DNA from: Reticulitermes speratus
Taxonomy: Eukaryota > Arthropoda > Insecta > Blattodea > Rhinotermitidae
Assembly (NCBI GenBank): GCA_021186555.1
Contig: JAJKFL010000011.1
Coordinates: forward strand, 1,949,001 to 2,013,000
DNA: 64,000 nucleotides
Direction: 5' to 3'
Below, piece by piece: positions 22,404-33,406 of the stretch. How positions within the stretch are numbered: position 1 is the stretch's first letter; every line of letters starts with the position of its first letter. Made by a program: the position numbers and the translations under genes. A model generated the notes under the pieces. It was given only the letters and a program-made list of their open reading frames with translations. It made no database searches and was not told the DNA's origin.

Positions 22404-23715
22404 GGCACTTCCATATGCAGGAGTTACGTTGTTTGATGAGGAGAAGACAGGGCACTTATATGCAGGAGTTACGTTGTTGATGAGGAGAAGACAGGGCACT
22501 TCCATATGCAGGAGTTCGTTGTTCTGATGAGGAGAAGACAGGAAACTTCCATAAGCAGGAGTTACATTGTCTGATGAGGAGAAGACAGGGCACTTCCATA
22601 TGCAGGAGTTACGTTGTTTGATGAGGAGAAGCAGGGCACTTTCATATGCAGGAGTTACGTTGTTTGATGAGGAGAAGACAGGCACTTCATATGCAGGAGT
22701 TACGTTGTTTGTTGAGGAGAAGACAGGGCACTTCCATATGCAGGAGTTACATTGTTATGATGAGGAGAAGCAGGGCACTTCCATATGCAGGAGTTACGTT
22801 GTTTGATGAGGAGAAGACAGGGCACTTTCATATGCAGGAGTTACGTTGTTTGTTTGAGAAGAAGACAGGGCACTTTCATAATGCAGGAGTTACGTTGTTT
22901 GATGAGGAGAAGACAGTGGAGCACTTCCATATGCAGGTGTTACGTTGTGATGAGGAGAAGACAGGGCACTTCTATATGCAGGAGTTACATTTTCTGATGA
23001 GGAGAAGACAGGGCACTTAGATATACAGGAGTTATACGTTTCTGATGAGGAAAGACAGGGCACTTTCCATACAGGAGTTACGTTGTCTGATGAGGAGAAG
23101 ACAGGGCACTTCCATATGCAGGAGTTACTTTGTCTGATGAGGAGAAGACAGGGCACTTCCATATGCAGGAGTTACTTTTTCTGATGAGGAGAAGACAGGG
23201 CACTTCCATATGCAGGAGTTACTTTGTCTGATGAGGAGAAGACAGGGCACTTCCATATGCAGAAGTTACGTTGTCTGATGAGGAGAAGACAGGGCACTTT
23301 CATATGCAGGAGTTACGTTGTTCTGATGAGGAGAAGACAGGGCACTTTCATATGCAGGAGTTACGTTGTTTGATGAGGAGAAGGCAGGGCACTTTCATAT
23401 GCAGGAGTTACGTTGTTTGATGAGGAGAAGGCAGGGCACTTTCATATGCAGGAGTTACGTTGTTTGATGAGGAGAAGGCAGGGCACTTTCATATGCAGGA
23501 GTTACGTTGTTTGATGAGGAGAAGGCAGGGCACTTTCATATGCAGGAGTTACGTTGTTTGATGAGGAGAAGGCAGGGCACTTTCATATGCAGGAGTTACG
23601 TTGTTTGATGAGGAGAAGGCAGGGCCCTTCCATATGCAGGAGTTACTTTGTCTGATGAGGAGAAGACAGGGCACTTCCATATGCAGAAGTTACTTTGTCT
23701 GATGAGGAGAAGACA
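22404..23715. repeat. 47-bp minisatellite, ~28 copies, partly degenerate
   Basis: The unit starts CATATGCAGGAGTTACGTTG and continues TTTGATGAGGAGAAGACAGG and GCACTTC. The first half of the array carries many small insertions, deletions and substitutions. A block near 23.35-23.63 kb has about six almost identical units with the AAGGCAGG variant, which points to recent local amplification inside an older array. The open frames here are array artefacts. Confidence 0.95.
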
Positions 23716-23741
23716 TTTCGCAGATCGATTTGAACCGTAAC

Positions 23742-23942
23742 TCAGCTGTTGTCATCCTTTGAGTGCCCACAGCACACTTGGGATATTTTGACGCAATTGT
23801 AAGCTGAATGACTACTCTTAGCGTGGTTGTGTCTGTCCGTCTGTGCGCACGGAACAACATGACTACCACCGAAAGGACTTTCGTGAAATTTCATATTTTG
23901 GATTTTCACCAACTTTTGTTGACACATTGCGATATCGGTTAA
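23742..23942 (-). repeat. Dispersed repeat with conserved peptide-like frame (minus copy)
   Basis: The minus-strand frame reads CQQKLVKIQNMKFHESP then FGGSHVVPCAQTDRH. The plus-strand frame at 41.8 kb reads CQQILVKIPNMEFFENP then SAGSGPVPCGQ. The similarity (FHENPSSGS...VVPCGQTD-like) is that of a repeat that often appears as a spurious domain in insect gene predictions. I know no function for it. It is probably a transposable-element fragment, not a host gene. Confidence 0.55.
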
Positions 23943-24042
23943 AATCTGGCAAAGATGATAGACAATTCATATGAAGATATTGAATTTATAATGTAGACGG
24001 ACTGTTATCTCTGTGAGGTAATAACCGGGGCCAAAGAAACAA

Positions 24043-24350
24043 TAGACGATCTAACATCTCGCCTTGTACGAGACTAGTCTTAAGAAAGAAGATATCTCGC
24101 CCTTTCCGAGATAAGTACAGGAAACATTATACCTTTCCTCTCTCAGTATCATCCATCACGCCCACCACTCATTCATTCTTCCGTCATCGACGCTATATAA
24201 TCTTAGCAGACTTCATAGTGATTGAATAACACGGTTAATATATATCTCTTACGAGATAAGTAAGGGGAAAACGACATCTCGCTGTTTACGAGAGAAGTAG
24301 AAGAAATGAAATATGTCGATGTTTAAGAGAGATAAATAAAAGAAATAAGT
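24043..24350. repeat. Degenerate tandem repeat of TCTCG...CGAGA mini-hairpins
   Basis: Units like ATCTCGCCNTTTACGAGA followed by TAAGTA and an A/G-rich spacer occur about five times (near 24057, 24092, 24246, 24271 and 24308), with a SINE 3' fragment separating the second from the third. Each unit can form a short stem (TCTCG with CGAGA). Confidence 0.55.
24120..24215 (+). mobile_element. SINE family S3, 3' fragment
   Basis: CAGTATCATCCATCACGCCC, TCATTCATTCTTCCGTCATC and GACGCTATATAATCTTAGCAG match the 3' part of the S3 copy at 35.3 kb (ATCACCGACGCTATATAACC). The tRNA head is absent. Confidence 0.6.
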
Positions 24351-25014
24351 CACAGCCAGGGAGGCCGCAGAAAGAGTTAACAATCTAAACATATCGTCCG
24401 AGGCGAAAATCGAAAGTGATAATTGCATGTGGACTGAACTGCTAGTATTCGCGAATAACACGAGCAAGAGGAGAGCGACAGCGGTCGACATGTTACGACC
24501 TTGCGGGGATTTCCCAATTTATTTTCCTCTTGGAACTAGAATTAAAACACAGAACTACAATTTATAATGAAAGTACACCTATTTTTAAATAATGCCATTT
24601 ATTGAATGACATATAAAATTATCATAGAAGAAGAATCATGAAGTTTTGATACAAACTTCAATTTAAAAACTTAAGTAAATACAATGCTTTCAAAATTTTA
24701 TATAACTCTGACCCCTCAGCTTAGGAAAGTCTTCCTCGCAACTCTACCCCCTATCCTAGCTTTGTGTTTGTGATTTTTCATAAGGATCACTTTTATTAGG
24801 ACACGCCCACAATTGCTTATCCTCAATTCCGTTGTCCGAAAAGCTATGAAAACCGAAAGTTTACTGGTATAACACTACAGTATGTAAATAAACTGTACAT
24901 AGACCGTTATGCAGTTTATAGCCTTTCTTCATCCCACTTAGTTTGAATATCCATACTTCTCGCTGCTGAAATAATCTGTTTGATTATGGGGTGCTGCTGC
25001 AGACCTGCTGGGGG
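24351..25014. other. No gene seen
   Basis: AT-rich sequence between two repeats. The 80-codon minus-strand frame (24249-24491) overlaps the mini-hairpin repeat and is not convincing. Confidence 0.4.
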
Positions 25015-27664
25015 TGTTATGTAATATACGGTATATGTACCAGCGTTACCTTTCTAACAGCGATGTTATGTAATATACGGTATATGTAATGCATTACCTT
25101 TCTAACAGCGATGTTATGTAATATACGGTATATGTAATGCATTACCTTTCTAACAGCGATGTTATGTAATATACGGTATATGTACCGCATTACCTTTCTA
25201 ACAGCGATGTTATGTAATATACGGTATATGTACCGCATTACCTTTCTAACAGCGATGTTATATGTAATAATTACTGTATATATGATACCGCATTACCTTT
25301 CTAACAACGATGTTATGTAATATACGGTATATGTACCGCATTACCTTTCTAACAGCGATGTTATGTAATATACGGTATATGTACCGCATTACCTTTCTAA
25401 CAGCGATGTTATGTAATATACGGTATATGTACCGCATTACCTTTCTAACAGCGATGTTATGTAATATACGGTATATGTACCGCATTACCTTTCTAACAGC
25501 GATGTTATGTAATATACGGTATATGTACCGCATTACCTTTCTAACAACGATGTTATGTAATATACGGTATATGTACCGCATTACCTTTCTAACAGCGATG
25601 TTATGTAATATACGGTATATGTACCGCATTACCTTTCTAACAGCGATGTTATGTAATATACGGTATATGTACCGCATTACCTTTCTAACAGCGATGTTAT
25701 GTAATATACGGTATATGTACCGCATTACCTTTCTAACAGCGATGTTATGTAATATACGGTATATGTACCGCATTACCTTTCTAACAGCGATGTTATGTAA
25801 TATACGGTATATGTACCGCATTACCTTTCTAACAGCGATGTTATGTAATATACGGTATATGTACCGCATTACCTTTCTAACAGCGATGTTATGTAATATA
25901 CGGTATATGTACCGCATTACCTTTCTAACAGCGATGTTATGTAATATACGGTATATGTACCGCATTACCTTTCTAACAGCGATGTTATGTATAATATACG
26001 TATAATGTACCGCATTGCCTTTCTAACAGCGATGTTATGTAATATACGGTATATGTACCGCATTACCTTTCTAACAGCGATGTTATGTAATATACGGTAT
26101 ATGTACCGCATTACCTTTCTAACAGCGATGTTATGTAATATACGGTATATGTACCGCATTACCTTTCTAACAGCGATGTTATGTAATATACGGTATATGT
26201 ACCGCATTACCTTTCTAACAGCGATGTTATGTAATATACGGTATATGTACCGCATTACCTTTCTAACAGCGATGTTATGTAATATACGGTATATGTACCG
26301 CATTACCTTTCTAACAGCGATGTTATGTAATATACGGTATATGTACCGCATTACCTTTCTAACAGCGATGTTATGTAATATACGGTATATGTACCGCATT
26401 GCCTTTCTAACAGCGATGTTATGTAATATACGGTATATGTACCGCATTGCCTTTCTAACAGCGATGTTATGTAATATACGGTATATGTACCGCATTGCCT
26501 TTCTAACAGCGATGTTATGTAATATACGGTATATGTACCGCATTACCTTTCTAACAGCGATGTTATGTAATATACGGTATATGTACCGCATTACCTTTCT
26601 AACAGCGATGTTATGTAATATACGGTATATGTACCGCATTACCTTTCTAACAGCGATGTTATGTAATATACGGTATATGTACCGCATTACCTTTCTAACA
26701 GCGATGTTATGTAATATACGGTATATGTACCGCATTACCTTTCTAACAGCGATGTTATGTAATATACGGTATATGTACCGCATTACCTTTCTAACAGCGA
26801 TGTTATGTAATATACGGTATATGTACCGCATTACCTTTCTAACAGCGATGTTATGTAATATACGGTATATGTACCGCATTACCTTTCTAACAGCGATGTT
26901 ATGTAATATACGGTATATGTACCGCATTACCTTTCTAACAGCGATGTTATGTAATATACGGTATATGTACCGCATTACCTTTCTAACAGCGATGTTATTT
27001 AATATACGTTATGTAACCGCATTACCTTTCTAACAGCGATGTTATGTAATATACGGTATATGTACCGCATTGCCTTTCTAACAGCGATGTTATGTAATAT
27101 ACGGTATATGTACCGCATTGCCTTTCTAACAGCGATGTTATGTAATATACGGTATATGTACCGCATTGCCTTTCTAACAGCGATGTTATGTAATATACGG
27201 TATATGTACCGCATTACCTTTCTAACAGCGATGTTATGTAATATACGGTATATGTACCGCATTACCTTTCTAACAGCGATGTTATGTAATATACGGTATA
27301 TGTACCGCATTACCTTTCTAACAGCGATGTTATGTAATATACGGTATATGTACCGCATTACCTTTCTAACAGCGATGTTATGTAATATACGGTATATGTA
27401 CCGCATTACCTTTCTAACAGCGATGTTATGTAATATACGGTATATGTACCGCATTACCTTTCTAACAGCGATGTTATGTAATATACGGTATATGTACCGC
27501 ATTACCTTTCTAACAGCGATGTTATGTAATATACGGTGTATGTACCACATTACCTTTCTAACAGCGATGTTATGTAATATACGGTATATGTACCGCATTA
27601 CCTTTCTAACAACGATGTTATGTAATATACGGTATATGTACCGCATTACCTTTCTAACAGCGAT
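25015..27664. repeat. 48-bp minisatellite, ~55 copies
   Basis: The unit starts ATGTTATGTAATATACGGTA and continues TATGTACCGCATTACCTTTC and TAACAGCG. It is highly homogeneous. An A to G variant (CATTGCC) occurs in two separate runs of three consecutive units (from about 26.40 and 27.06 kb) and once near 26.01 kb. Irregular units near 25261, 25987 and 26995 reset the reading frame. Since 48 is a multiple of three, both strands have open frames of up to 348 codons with a 16-residue period; these are artefacts with no start context or unique flank. Confidence 0.96.
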
Positions 27665-28096
27665 AAATTCCGAAACACATTTGGCCTATTTCTTTTCTAA
27701 ACTTCATTTTATATCTGTTTATTTTATACTCTAATTGTGCAGCCATTCTGACATCAACCCTTGCGGTACGTCGGCTGACAACCACTGTTATACCCTCTAA
27801 CGGATTGCGAATTGAGAATTTTTTGCCTTTACCCAGCCAAACCGACATATTAATCAGAAATATATTAAAACACCGACCGCAGAGTCTCGTACACTGTGCT
27901 AGCCCAACCGGGTGTTTCTAAATCATATGGTCGTAGTTTGAGAAGGAATAAACGTCCTGATAAAGACTTCTGTTCTTGAATCAACCAACATTTGACAAAC
28001 GGCTTTTACTAGATACACAGAAAAGGAATGAATAATACGAAAACTGCGTGATTTCTGTGATCATAATGGAAATGATTCTCTGTGTACGTCTATATA
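27665..28096. other. No gene seen
   Basis: Single-copy-like DNA between the minisatellite and a SINE. Only a 64-codon minus-strand frame is present. Confidence 0.4.
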
Positions 28097-28361
28097 TTTT
28101 TTCCTATGGCTCGACAGCCCTATATGGGCCTGGACCGTCTCATTTTTCGAGGCTTCACGATCACACACATTAGACACACCACACTCGATAGGACTCCTCT
28201 GGACGAGTGATCAGCCCGTCGCAGAGACCTCTACCTGACAACACACAACACTCACAACAGACAGACATCCATGCCTCCGGTGGGATTCGAACCCACGATC
28301 CTAGTAAGCGAGCGGCCGAAGACCCACTCCTTAGACCGCACGGCCACTGGGATCGGCGTAG
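28097..28361 (-). mobile_element. tRNA-derived SINE, family S1, copy 2
   Basis: The minus-strand head has the A box TGGCCGTGCGG and B box GGTTCGAATCC near 28285; the body matches the 1.4-kb copy. A 9-bp direct repeat GTCTATATA flanks it (28088-28096 and 28362-28370). Confidence 0.92.
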
Positions 28362-28791
28362 GTCTATATACTGCGGATAATAATAACAATAATAATAATT
28401 TACTGGAGTGTAGAAACAAAAGTAGTACCAGTAATAATAGGGGCAAGTAGAACCACTTCAAAATCATTCAGAAAATACCTGTGCAGCATACCTGGAGAGC
28501 ACGAAATCAAGGAACTACAGAAAACAGCCACATTGGGCAGTGCGCACATACTGCGGAAGTACTGATTTAAAAGTACAAAACATTTATCACGAGAAATAGC
28601 TTTACATGTAGCATACATTGGAACTACAAAACAGCTGCAACACTATATACCCTAGAAACTGGTTTGTTTCTGGTATATAATTGTAAATACCCTGTGTGAA
28701 GGCGATTAATAATAATAATAATAATAATATGACGGCTTTTCGGAGGTGGACCTGTATTAGCCTGTGAACCCTTACCCGAATTAGTAAGAGC
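28362..28791. other. No gene seen; AAT-type microsatellites
   Basis: Short AAT runs lie near 28378-28400 and 28708-28728. Nothing else was recognised. Confidence 0.45.
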
Positions 28792-28970
28792 GAAGATTCA
28801 AGCCCTCTGGGATATGATGCTTTGTAGCTGTATTGTTGTTGCTCGACCTTCGCAGGATCTTTATAAAGTCGGTGACTAAGCCATTCAACAACGTAGCGTA
28901 ACGTCCCAGAAGACTTGAATCTTCAGCAACACCGCTGTGAGAACCTCAAATCTCACATAGATTACCGATC
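28792..28970. repeat. Foldback repeat family A
   Basis: The left arm GAAGATTCAAGCCCTCTGGG, with ATATGATGC, is mirrored by GTAACGTCCCAGAAGACTTG, then AATCTTCAGCAACACCGCTG and TGAGAACCTCAAATC. CpG sites are kept in the right arm. Confidence 0.75.
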
Positions 28971-29460
28971 TTCTCATGGAAGACCAGAGTTTTGTAGACT
29001 GGATGAAAAGGAGCCACCAGCTGTCAATAACTGATGGGTGAAGAAACGAAAATAGATCGGAGTGCTGGCATTGCACTGCTGGCTTTTCGTGACACGGATA
29101 TTAAAGTTACAGCACTGTATTCTCTTTTATAGAAAGCGGATATTTTGGTAGAATATTGCTTTGACTCTTACGTCAACGCTCAGTAACATATTCTGTAATG
29201 AGCGATATGAAACATGAAAGTGTTCAGTAACAACACAATTCTCTGTTCAGCAGCAAATGGCGCCTCTATTCTTAATGTTATGACTTCCATTTCACACGCT
29301 CAGAACTGACAGACAAACAGCAGACACATTGGATGACATTTCGTTACGACATTAGCAACATTTAACGATTCTGAACAGAAGGCTCGATAGTCGCTGCTTT
29401 GGACATGTCCGGCATTGCTGTACATGTCGCCCGGTCTGTTTTAACACTGCGCTATTTAAG
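28971..29460. other. No gene seen
   Basis: Unassigned sequence with CpG at ordinary frequency. No open frame worth reporting. Confidence 0.4.
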
Positions 29461-29925
29461 TTCCGGAACACAGGCTGAGGGTGTTCGAGGATAGGGTGCT
29501 GAGGAAGATATTTGGGCCTAAGAGGGACGGGGTAACAGGGGAGTGGAGAAGACTACATAACGAGGAGCTTCATGATTTGTACTCCTCACCAAATTTTATT
29601 CGGATGATCGAATCAAGAAGAATGAGATAAACGGGCCGTGTAGCATGTATGGGTGAGGGGAGAGGTGCATACAGGGTTTTGGTGGGGAGACCTGAGGGAA
29701 AGAGATCACTTAGAAGACGTAGGCGTAGATGGGAGGATAATATTAAAATGGATCTTTAAAAATTGGAAGGGGGCATGGACTGGATTGGTCTGTCTCAGGA
29801 TAAGGACAGGTGGCAGGCTGTTGTGAATGCGGTAATGAACCTTCGGGTTTCATAGAATGCGGGGATTTCTTGACTAGTTGAGGAACTGTTAGCTTCTGAA
29901 GAAGGACTCTGCTCCAAGGAGACAT
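29461..29925 (+). pseudogene. 3' end of RTE-like non-LTR retrotransposon, best copy of its family
   Basis: The frame reads [18 protein letters not shown], then [29 protein letters not shown], a stop, [34 protein letters not shown], a stop, [17 protein letters not shown] and NAVMNLRVS with its stop near 29852. A 3' UTR follows (TTCTTGACTAGTTGAGGAAC, then TTCTGAAGAAGGACTCTG) that is shared by the copies at 39.4, 47.0 and 52.6 kb. It differs from the 17.2-kb element in sequence and tail, so at least two RTE-like families are present. Confidence 0.85.
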
Positions 29926-29954
29926 TTAAGTTCGTGGCGATGACTGTGAAGAGT

Positions 29955-30050
29955 GCTGTCTTCTTGGATATGACGCCGTGTAGTTTGGTAGATATGTATC
30001 AGGGTTTTGTGGGACATCTTCATTCCATCTTATGAAGATACCCTATTCCC
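29955..30050 (+). repeat. Foldback repeat family A, left-arm fragment
   Basis: GTCTTCTTGGATATGACGCC and GTGTAGTTTGGTAG match the family A arm. A short ACATCTTC / GAAGATA pair follows, but no complete right arm. Confidence 0.55.
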
Positions 30051-30670
30051 TAAGACAGTAATACTATTGTTTCAAATTTACTCGAGGCACTTTTACGAAA
30101 TCCTACATTGATACCTACCGCTCGAAGCCAAACCTAGCCACAATCTCATCTTTAATTACGATGAGGCATAAGAAAACAGATACTTATGTTATCGTTTTTC
30201 TTGAAAGAAATCTCTATTTGTATACGTCCTGTTGCACCGGCTGCGAATCTGCCCATTGTCTCCAGATAACAAGACTCCATGCTGTTCATTGCGCATCATT
30301 AGCGCAGGTCACTGAACTAGGAAGACTTTGCTTTGTGGTCCGAATTAGATGAGATTTGTTTCAACAAACTTCATATATTCTCCAAGAGATCGGCCAAGTA
30401 CTGTGTACAGAGGGTCCACACGGAACAGGAAGGCACGTTGTACAAAGTGCTGTGACTGCTAACAGAGGTGACGGCTACTGTTTACGCAAAAGTTTACAGA
30501 CCTTGCAGTCAGTTGCAGTCGAGAGTGGAAGTTGTCATTAGAAAGTTGTTTTGGCTGCATTTTATTCGTCAACATCCGAATTTATTTAAAACGGATTTTA
30601 TTTGTTTGTAGATGTCGGTATTTAAACCGAGGCTTCTTTTGCAGCGGAACATTCTAAAGTGTAGCTCCGA
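30051..30670. other. No gene seen
   Basis: Two adjacent plus-strand frames of about 60 codons have no recognisable product. No repeat was identified. Confidence 0.4.
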
Positions 30671-30905
30671 AGTTTGAGGTTATCACAGCGGCGCTGCTGA
30701 AGATTCAAGTCTTCTGGGAGTTGAGGCAGTGTCGTTGGACAAGTGGTTGTCTACCTGTCAGAGGATCGTATTACCATGATGTTCGGTATCAAGCAGTATT
30801 CTTGGACTGTGACCCTGCAGAGGAGGCACTACGATCTTTCGAAACGTCGGGAACTGTTCGCCCAACGATACAGCGTCACATCCCAGAAGATGTTATTCTT
30901 CAACG
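30671..30905. repeat. Foldback repeat family A, CpG-rich copy
   Basis: The left arm TTGAGGTTATCACAGCGGCG, CTGCTGAAGATTCAAGTCTT and CTGGGAGTTGAGGCAGTGTC is mirrored by GATACAGCGTCACATCCCAG. The centre holds CGAAACGTCGGGAAC, the block related to the hammerhead 3' core in other copies. Confidence 0.75.
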
Positions 30906-31006
30906 TATAGATCCTTAGGAACCCTGAAGTTTGTTTAGTCTATAAAAACGTCTTGGTGTTAAGTTTTCTGAAACTTAATGATACTTGCTTTAAGAAGGCA
31001 AGTATA

Positions 31007-31373
31007 CAGTGATACCTCGGCTAACGAAGATAATTCGTTCCGGAATCACATTCGTTAGCCGAAATCTTCGTTAGCCGAAACGTGAGCAACTTTCTGCTTC
31101 CCTTGGGTTTGTCGCTTACTTCTTTTGGTTGGTGGGTCTCCCCTATGTGATGTGGTCAGCTCATCTCTTTGTCACACACATACAGACGGAAAAGATAAGC
31201 TCCTGGAATGGCCCGACCGTTCATGTTTGCTGCTTTATGTTAGCGCGAGCATCCACTAAAACATTCGTTAGCCGAATCCATATTCGTTAGCCGAGTCCGA
31301 AAAACAGCGAAAAAAAATCTTCGTTAGCCGAAAAATTCGTTAGCAGGGTCACTCGTTAGCCGAGGTATCACTG
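31007..31373. mobile_element. Pogo/Tigger-like non-autonomous DNA element, 367 bp
   Basis: The termini are CAGTGATACCTCGGCTAACG on the left and the exact complement ...CGAGGTATCACTG on the right, flanked by TA (31005-31006 and 31374-31375). The subterminal motif ATTCGTTAGCCGA is repeated several times in both orientations. TIR style and the TA target are those of pogo/Tigger elements. There is no transposase frame. Confidence 0.9.
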
Positions 31374-31431
31374 TAGAAGTTGTAAATTTTATGGAAAATG
31401 GCGGTCCATTACCATGTTTACAAAGTTGAAT

Positions 31432-31665
31432 GTCTAGCCCTACCCTACGTCAGAGTAATCCAGCCCAATCTTACGCTCTATTTCTTTAATATCAATTCTC
31501 ACCCACGCGTAGCTCTCCCAAGCTGCTTCTTTCGTCCAGGTTTTTCTATAAAAATATTGTACGCACTTCTCCTCTTTTCTATGTGCTACATGCCCAGCCC
31601 ATTTCATCCTCCTGTAGGGCAGTCCTAATACTGCCTGGCGAAGAGTACAAACCATCAAGACGCTT
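31432..31665 (-). pseudogene. RTE-like LINE 3' fragment, minus strand
   Basis: The minus-strand frame reads YRRMKWAGHVAHRKEE, VQYFYRKTW, WVRIDIKEIERKIGLDYSD. This parallels the RRMRWAGHV...NIKMDLKK...MDWIGLSQD region of the 29.46-kb element, but it is truncated and diverged. There is no stop within the 72 codons. Confidence 0.65.
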
Positions 31666-32679
31666 ATTGCGCAACCATATGCAGCCCCTGGGGGACGGTG
31701 CGCAATGAAGTGAGCTAGTTATGTAAATTGGTTGTAAGAGTTACTGCGTTAACACACTTAGAATATTGTTATTGAGAGTTTCACATAAAGCGCCAGTTGG
31801 GTCTGTGTCTTCCTTTTGATAAACTTATTAAGTACATCGTGTGGTTACGATGGAGATGTGGTTCATTTATAAGGATATCAACCTTATTATTTCAGATCGC
31901 TCCCCCCCCCCCAGTATTTTATAAAAATACAACAAAAGAATGGTGCGTTTCATACACCAAAATTGTGCCTGCCTTTCATTGTGCATTGTGTCCATGCCAA
32001 GATCCAGTCCCCGCTCTCTCTAACGTCACAATTTGCTGTACCACTATCACGTTGTTACGTGATCAGAGGCATACCATTGTTCGGTCGCTAAGGTATTTAT
32101 CCTCTTACAAAATCAAGTTAAACTACAAGTTAATTCAATCTACGTGGTTTTATGATAGGCATGACCTCCTTCATTCACGTTGTTTTATGATAGGCATGAC
32201 CTCCTTCATTCACGTTGTTTTTTGACATCGTAAGCCTTAGACTGAAGGCCGCTGTGTATGGAAATATTAGGATATAAAGACATTAAGAGATAGGATAACG
32301 ATAGGATAACCTACTTTTGGATAAGCAATATAGAGTTCAGCTGCTGTTCCTAGACCCCATAGACGAACAAGTTCACGGAAGTACTGAACTGAAAGTTACA
32401 AGATAAAAAGTTATTGCCGATGACGTAAAGTGCAATTGTCATTTATGTGAGTAAAGTATTGTCTTGCAGGCAGCTTTACCAATCCTATCAACAGACAGTG
32501 GCATGAATGTGTTTTCTTTGCCGGATGAAGTCAGGTATATGGTTTTTTATGACGTGTTTCTTTACGGCTTTCAGTCTATTTAAGTCGGCGCCGGCGCACT
32601 GTCGGCACGCGTGACGCAAGCTGACGCAACTGTCATGTGTTGTAGCTAATAGGGAACAGTAATTAACGCAGGATTCTCA
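31666..32679. other. No gene seen; C run, short duplication, MITE-like scrap
   Basis: An 11-C homopolymer lies at 31902-31912. AACAAAAGAATGGTGCGTTT (31931-31950) resembles one arm of the 78-bp hairpin element at 40.8 kb. A 33-bp direct duplication lies at about 32148-32213 (TTTTATGATAGGCATGACCT, then CCTTCATTCACGTTG). A CpG-rich stretch follows near 32580-32630. Confidence 0.5.
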
Positions 32680-32939
32680 AATTTTTTTTCCAATGGTGCA
32701 ATAGCTCCTAATGGGCCAAGGCCTCCTCTTTATCGAGGATTTACGATCACACTCAGACACACCACACTCGGTAGGACTCCTCTGGACGAGGACCAGCCCG
32801 TCGCAGAGACCTCTACCTGACAACACAGAACACTCACAACAGACAGACATCCATGCCCCCGGTGGGATTCGAACCCACGATCCTAGTAAGCGAGCGGCCG
32901 AAGACCCACGCCTTAGACCGCACGGCCACTTGGGTCGAC
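32680..32939 (-). mobile_element. tRNA-derived SINE, family S1, copy 3
   Basis: The same head (B box GGTTCGAATCC on the minus strand near 32870) and body as the other S1 copies. An 11-bp perfect direct repeat CAGGATTCTCA flanks it (32669-32679 and 32940-32950). CpG sites in the head are intact, so the insertion looks recent. Confidence 0.93.
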
Positions 32940-33324
32940 CAGGATTCTCATATAGGGATAGATATTCAGAAATTCCACTAAGTTACAAAATTACGTGTGA
33001 AACACAACACGCTGTTCTCGGTAATATTTTAGTTCTGATTACTTGTAAGGAAAACATTTGTCAAACACGTAATCGCCAAAATTTGAGCGCTAATTTATTC
33101 ATCGCTTACAAATGCAATTGTTTGTGGTAATGATTTGGAATAAATTGCACGAAAGAATATCACAGAAACATATTCAATTAAAATAAGATTAAGACGTTTG
33201 AACCTTCTGAACTGAATTGCTTAGAAATAAAAGAGAAACAAAGTACCAATAAGTTTTAAAACTTTCGCGGCGACATGATTCAATATAGTCTTCTCGGGCG
33301 CACAGCCGCGTCAATTCGTTTGAA

Positions 33325-33362
33325 TACAACGTTTCGGGGTCTAGCTCCGTCCCCATCCTCAG
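33325..33362 (-). ncRNA. Hammerhead-like core, minus strand
   Basis: On the minus strand: CTGAGGA, T, a strong stem II (GGGGAC with a near mirror AGACCCC), GAAAC, short stem III AC/GT and triplet GTA. Stem I pairing is weak here, so this is a candidate core rather than a confident ribozyme. Confidence 0.4.
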
Positions 33363-33368
33363 GCAAAA

Positions 33369-33406
33369 CTGAGGATGGGGACGGAGCTAGTCCCCGAAAC
33401 GTTGTA
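33369..33406 (+). ncRNA. Hammerhead-like core, plus strand
   Basis: CTGAGGA (33369-33375), T, stem II GGGGAC/GTCCCC (33377-33382 with 33390-33395, six perfect pairs), GAAAC (33396-33400) and stem III AC/GT ending in triplet GTA at 33406. Stem I is poorly paired, which weakens the case for cleavage. Confidence 0.42.

Noticed and set aside
22404..23715. Possible CRISPR array (also considered for the other minisatellites)
   Set aside because: There are no unique spacers between conserved repeats, the whole unit is repeated, and no cas genes are present; the setting is eukaryotic.
6457..27664. Link between the ATATACGGTA end of the pogo-like element and the ATATACGGTA in the 48-bp satellite
   Set aside because: Only ten bases are shared and AT-rich; no further element sequence is found in the satellite unit. 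Probably coincidence.
25258..27734. Open frames of 215-348 codons on both strands
   Set aside because: They are the 48-bp minisatellite read in frame (16-residue period), present on both strands at once, with no unique start, end or domain.
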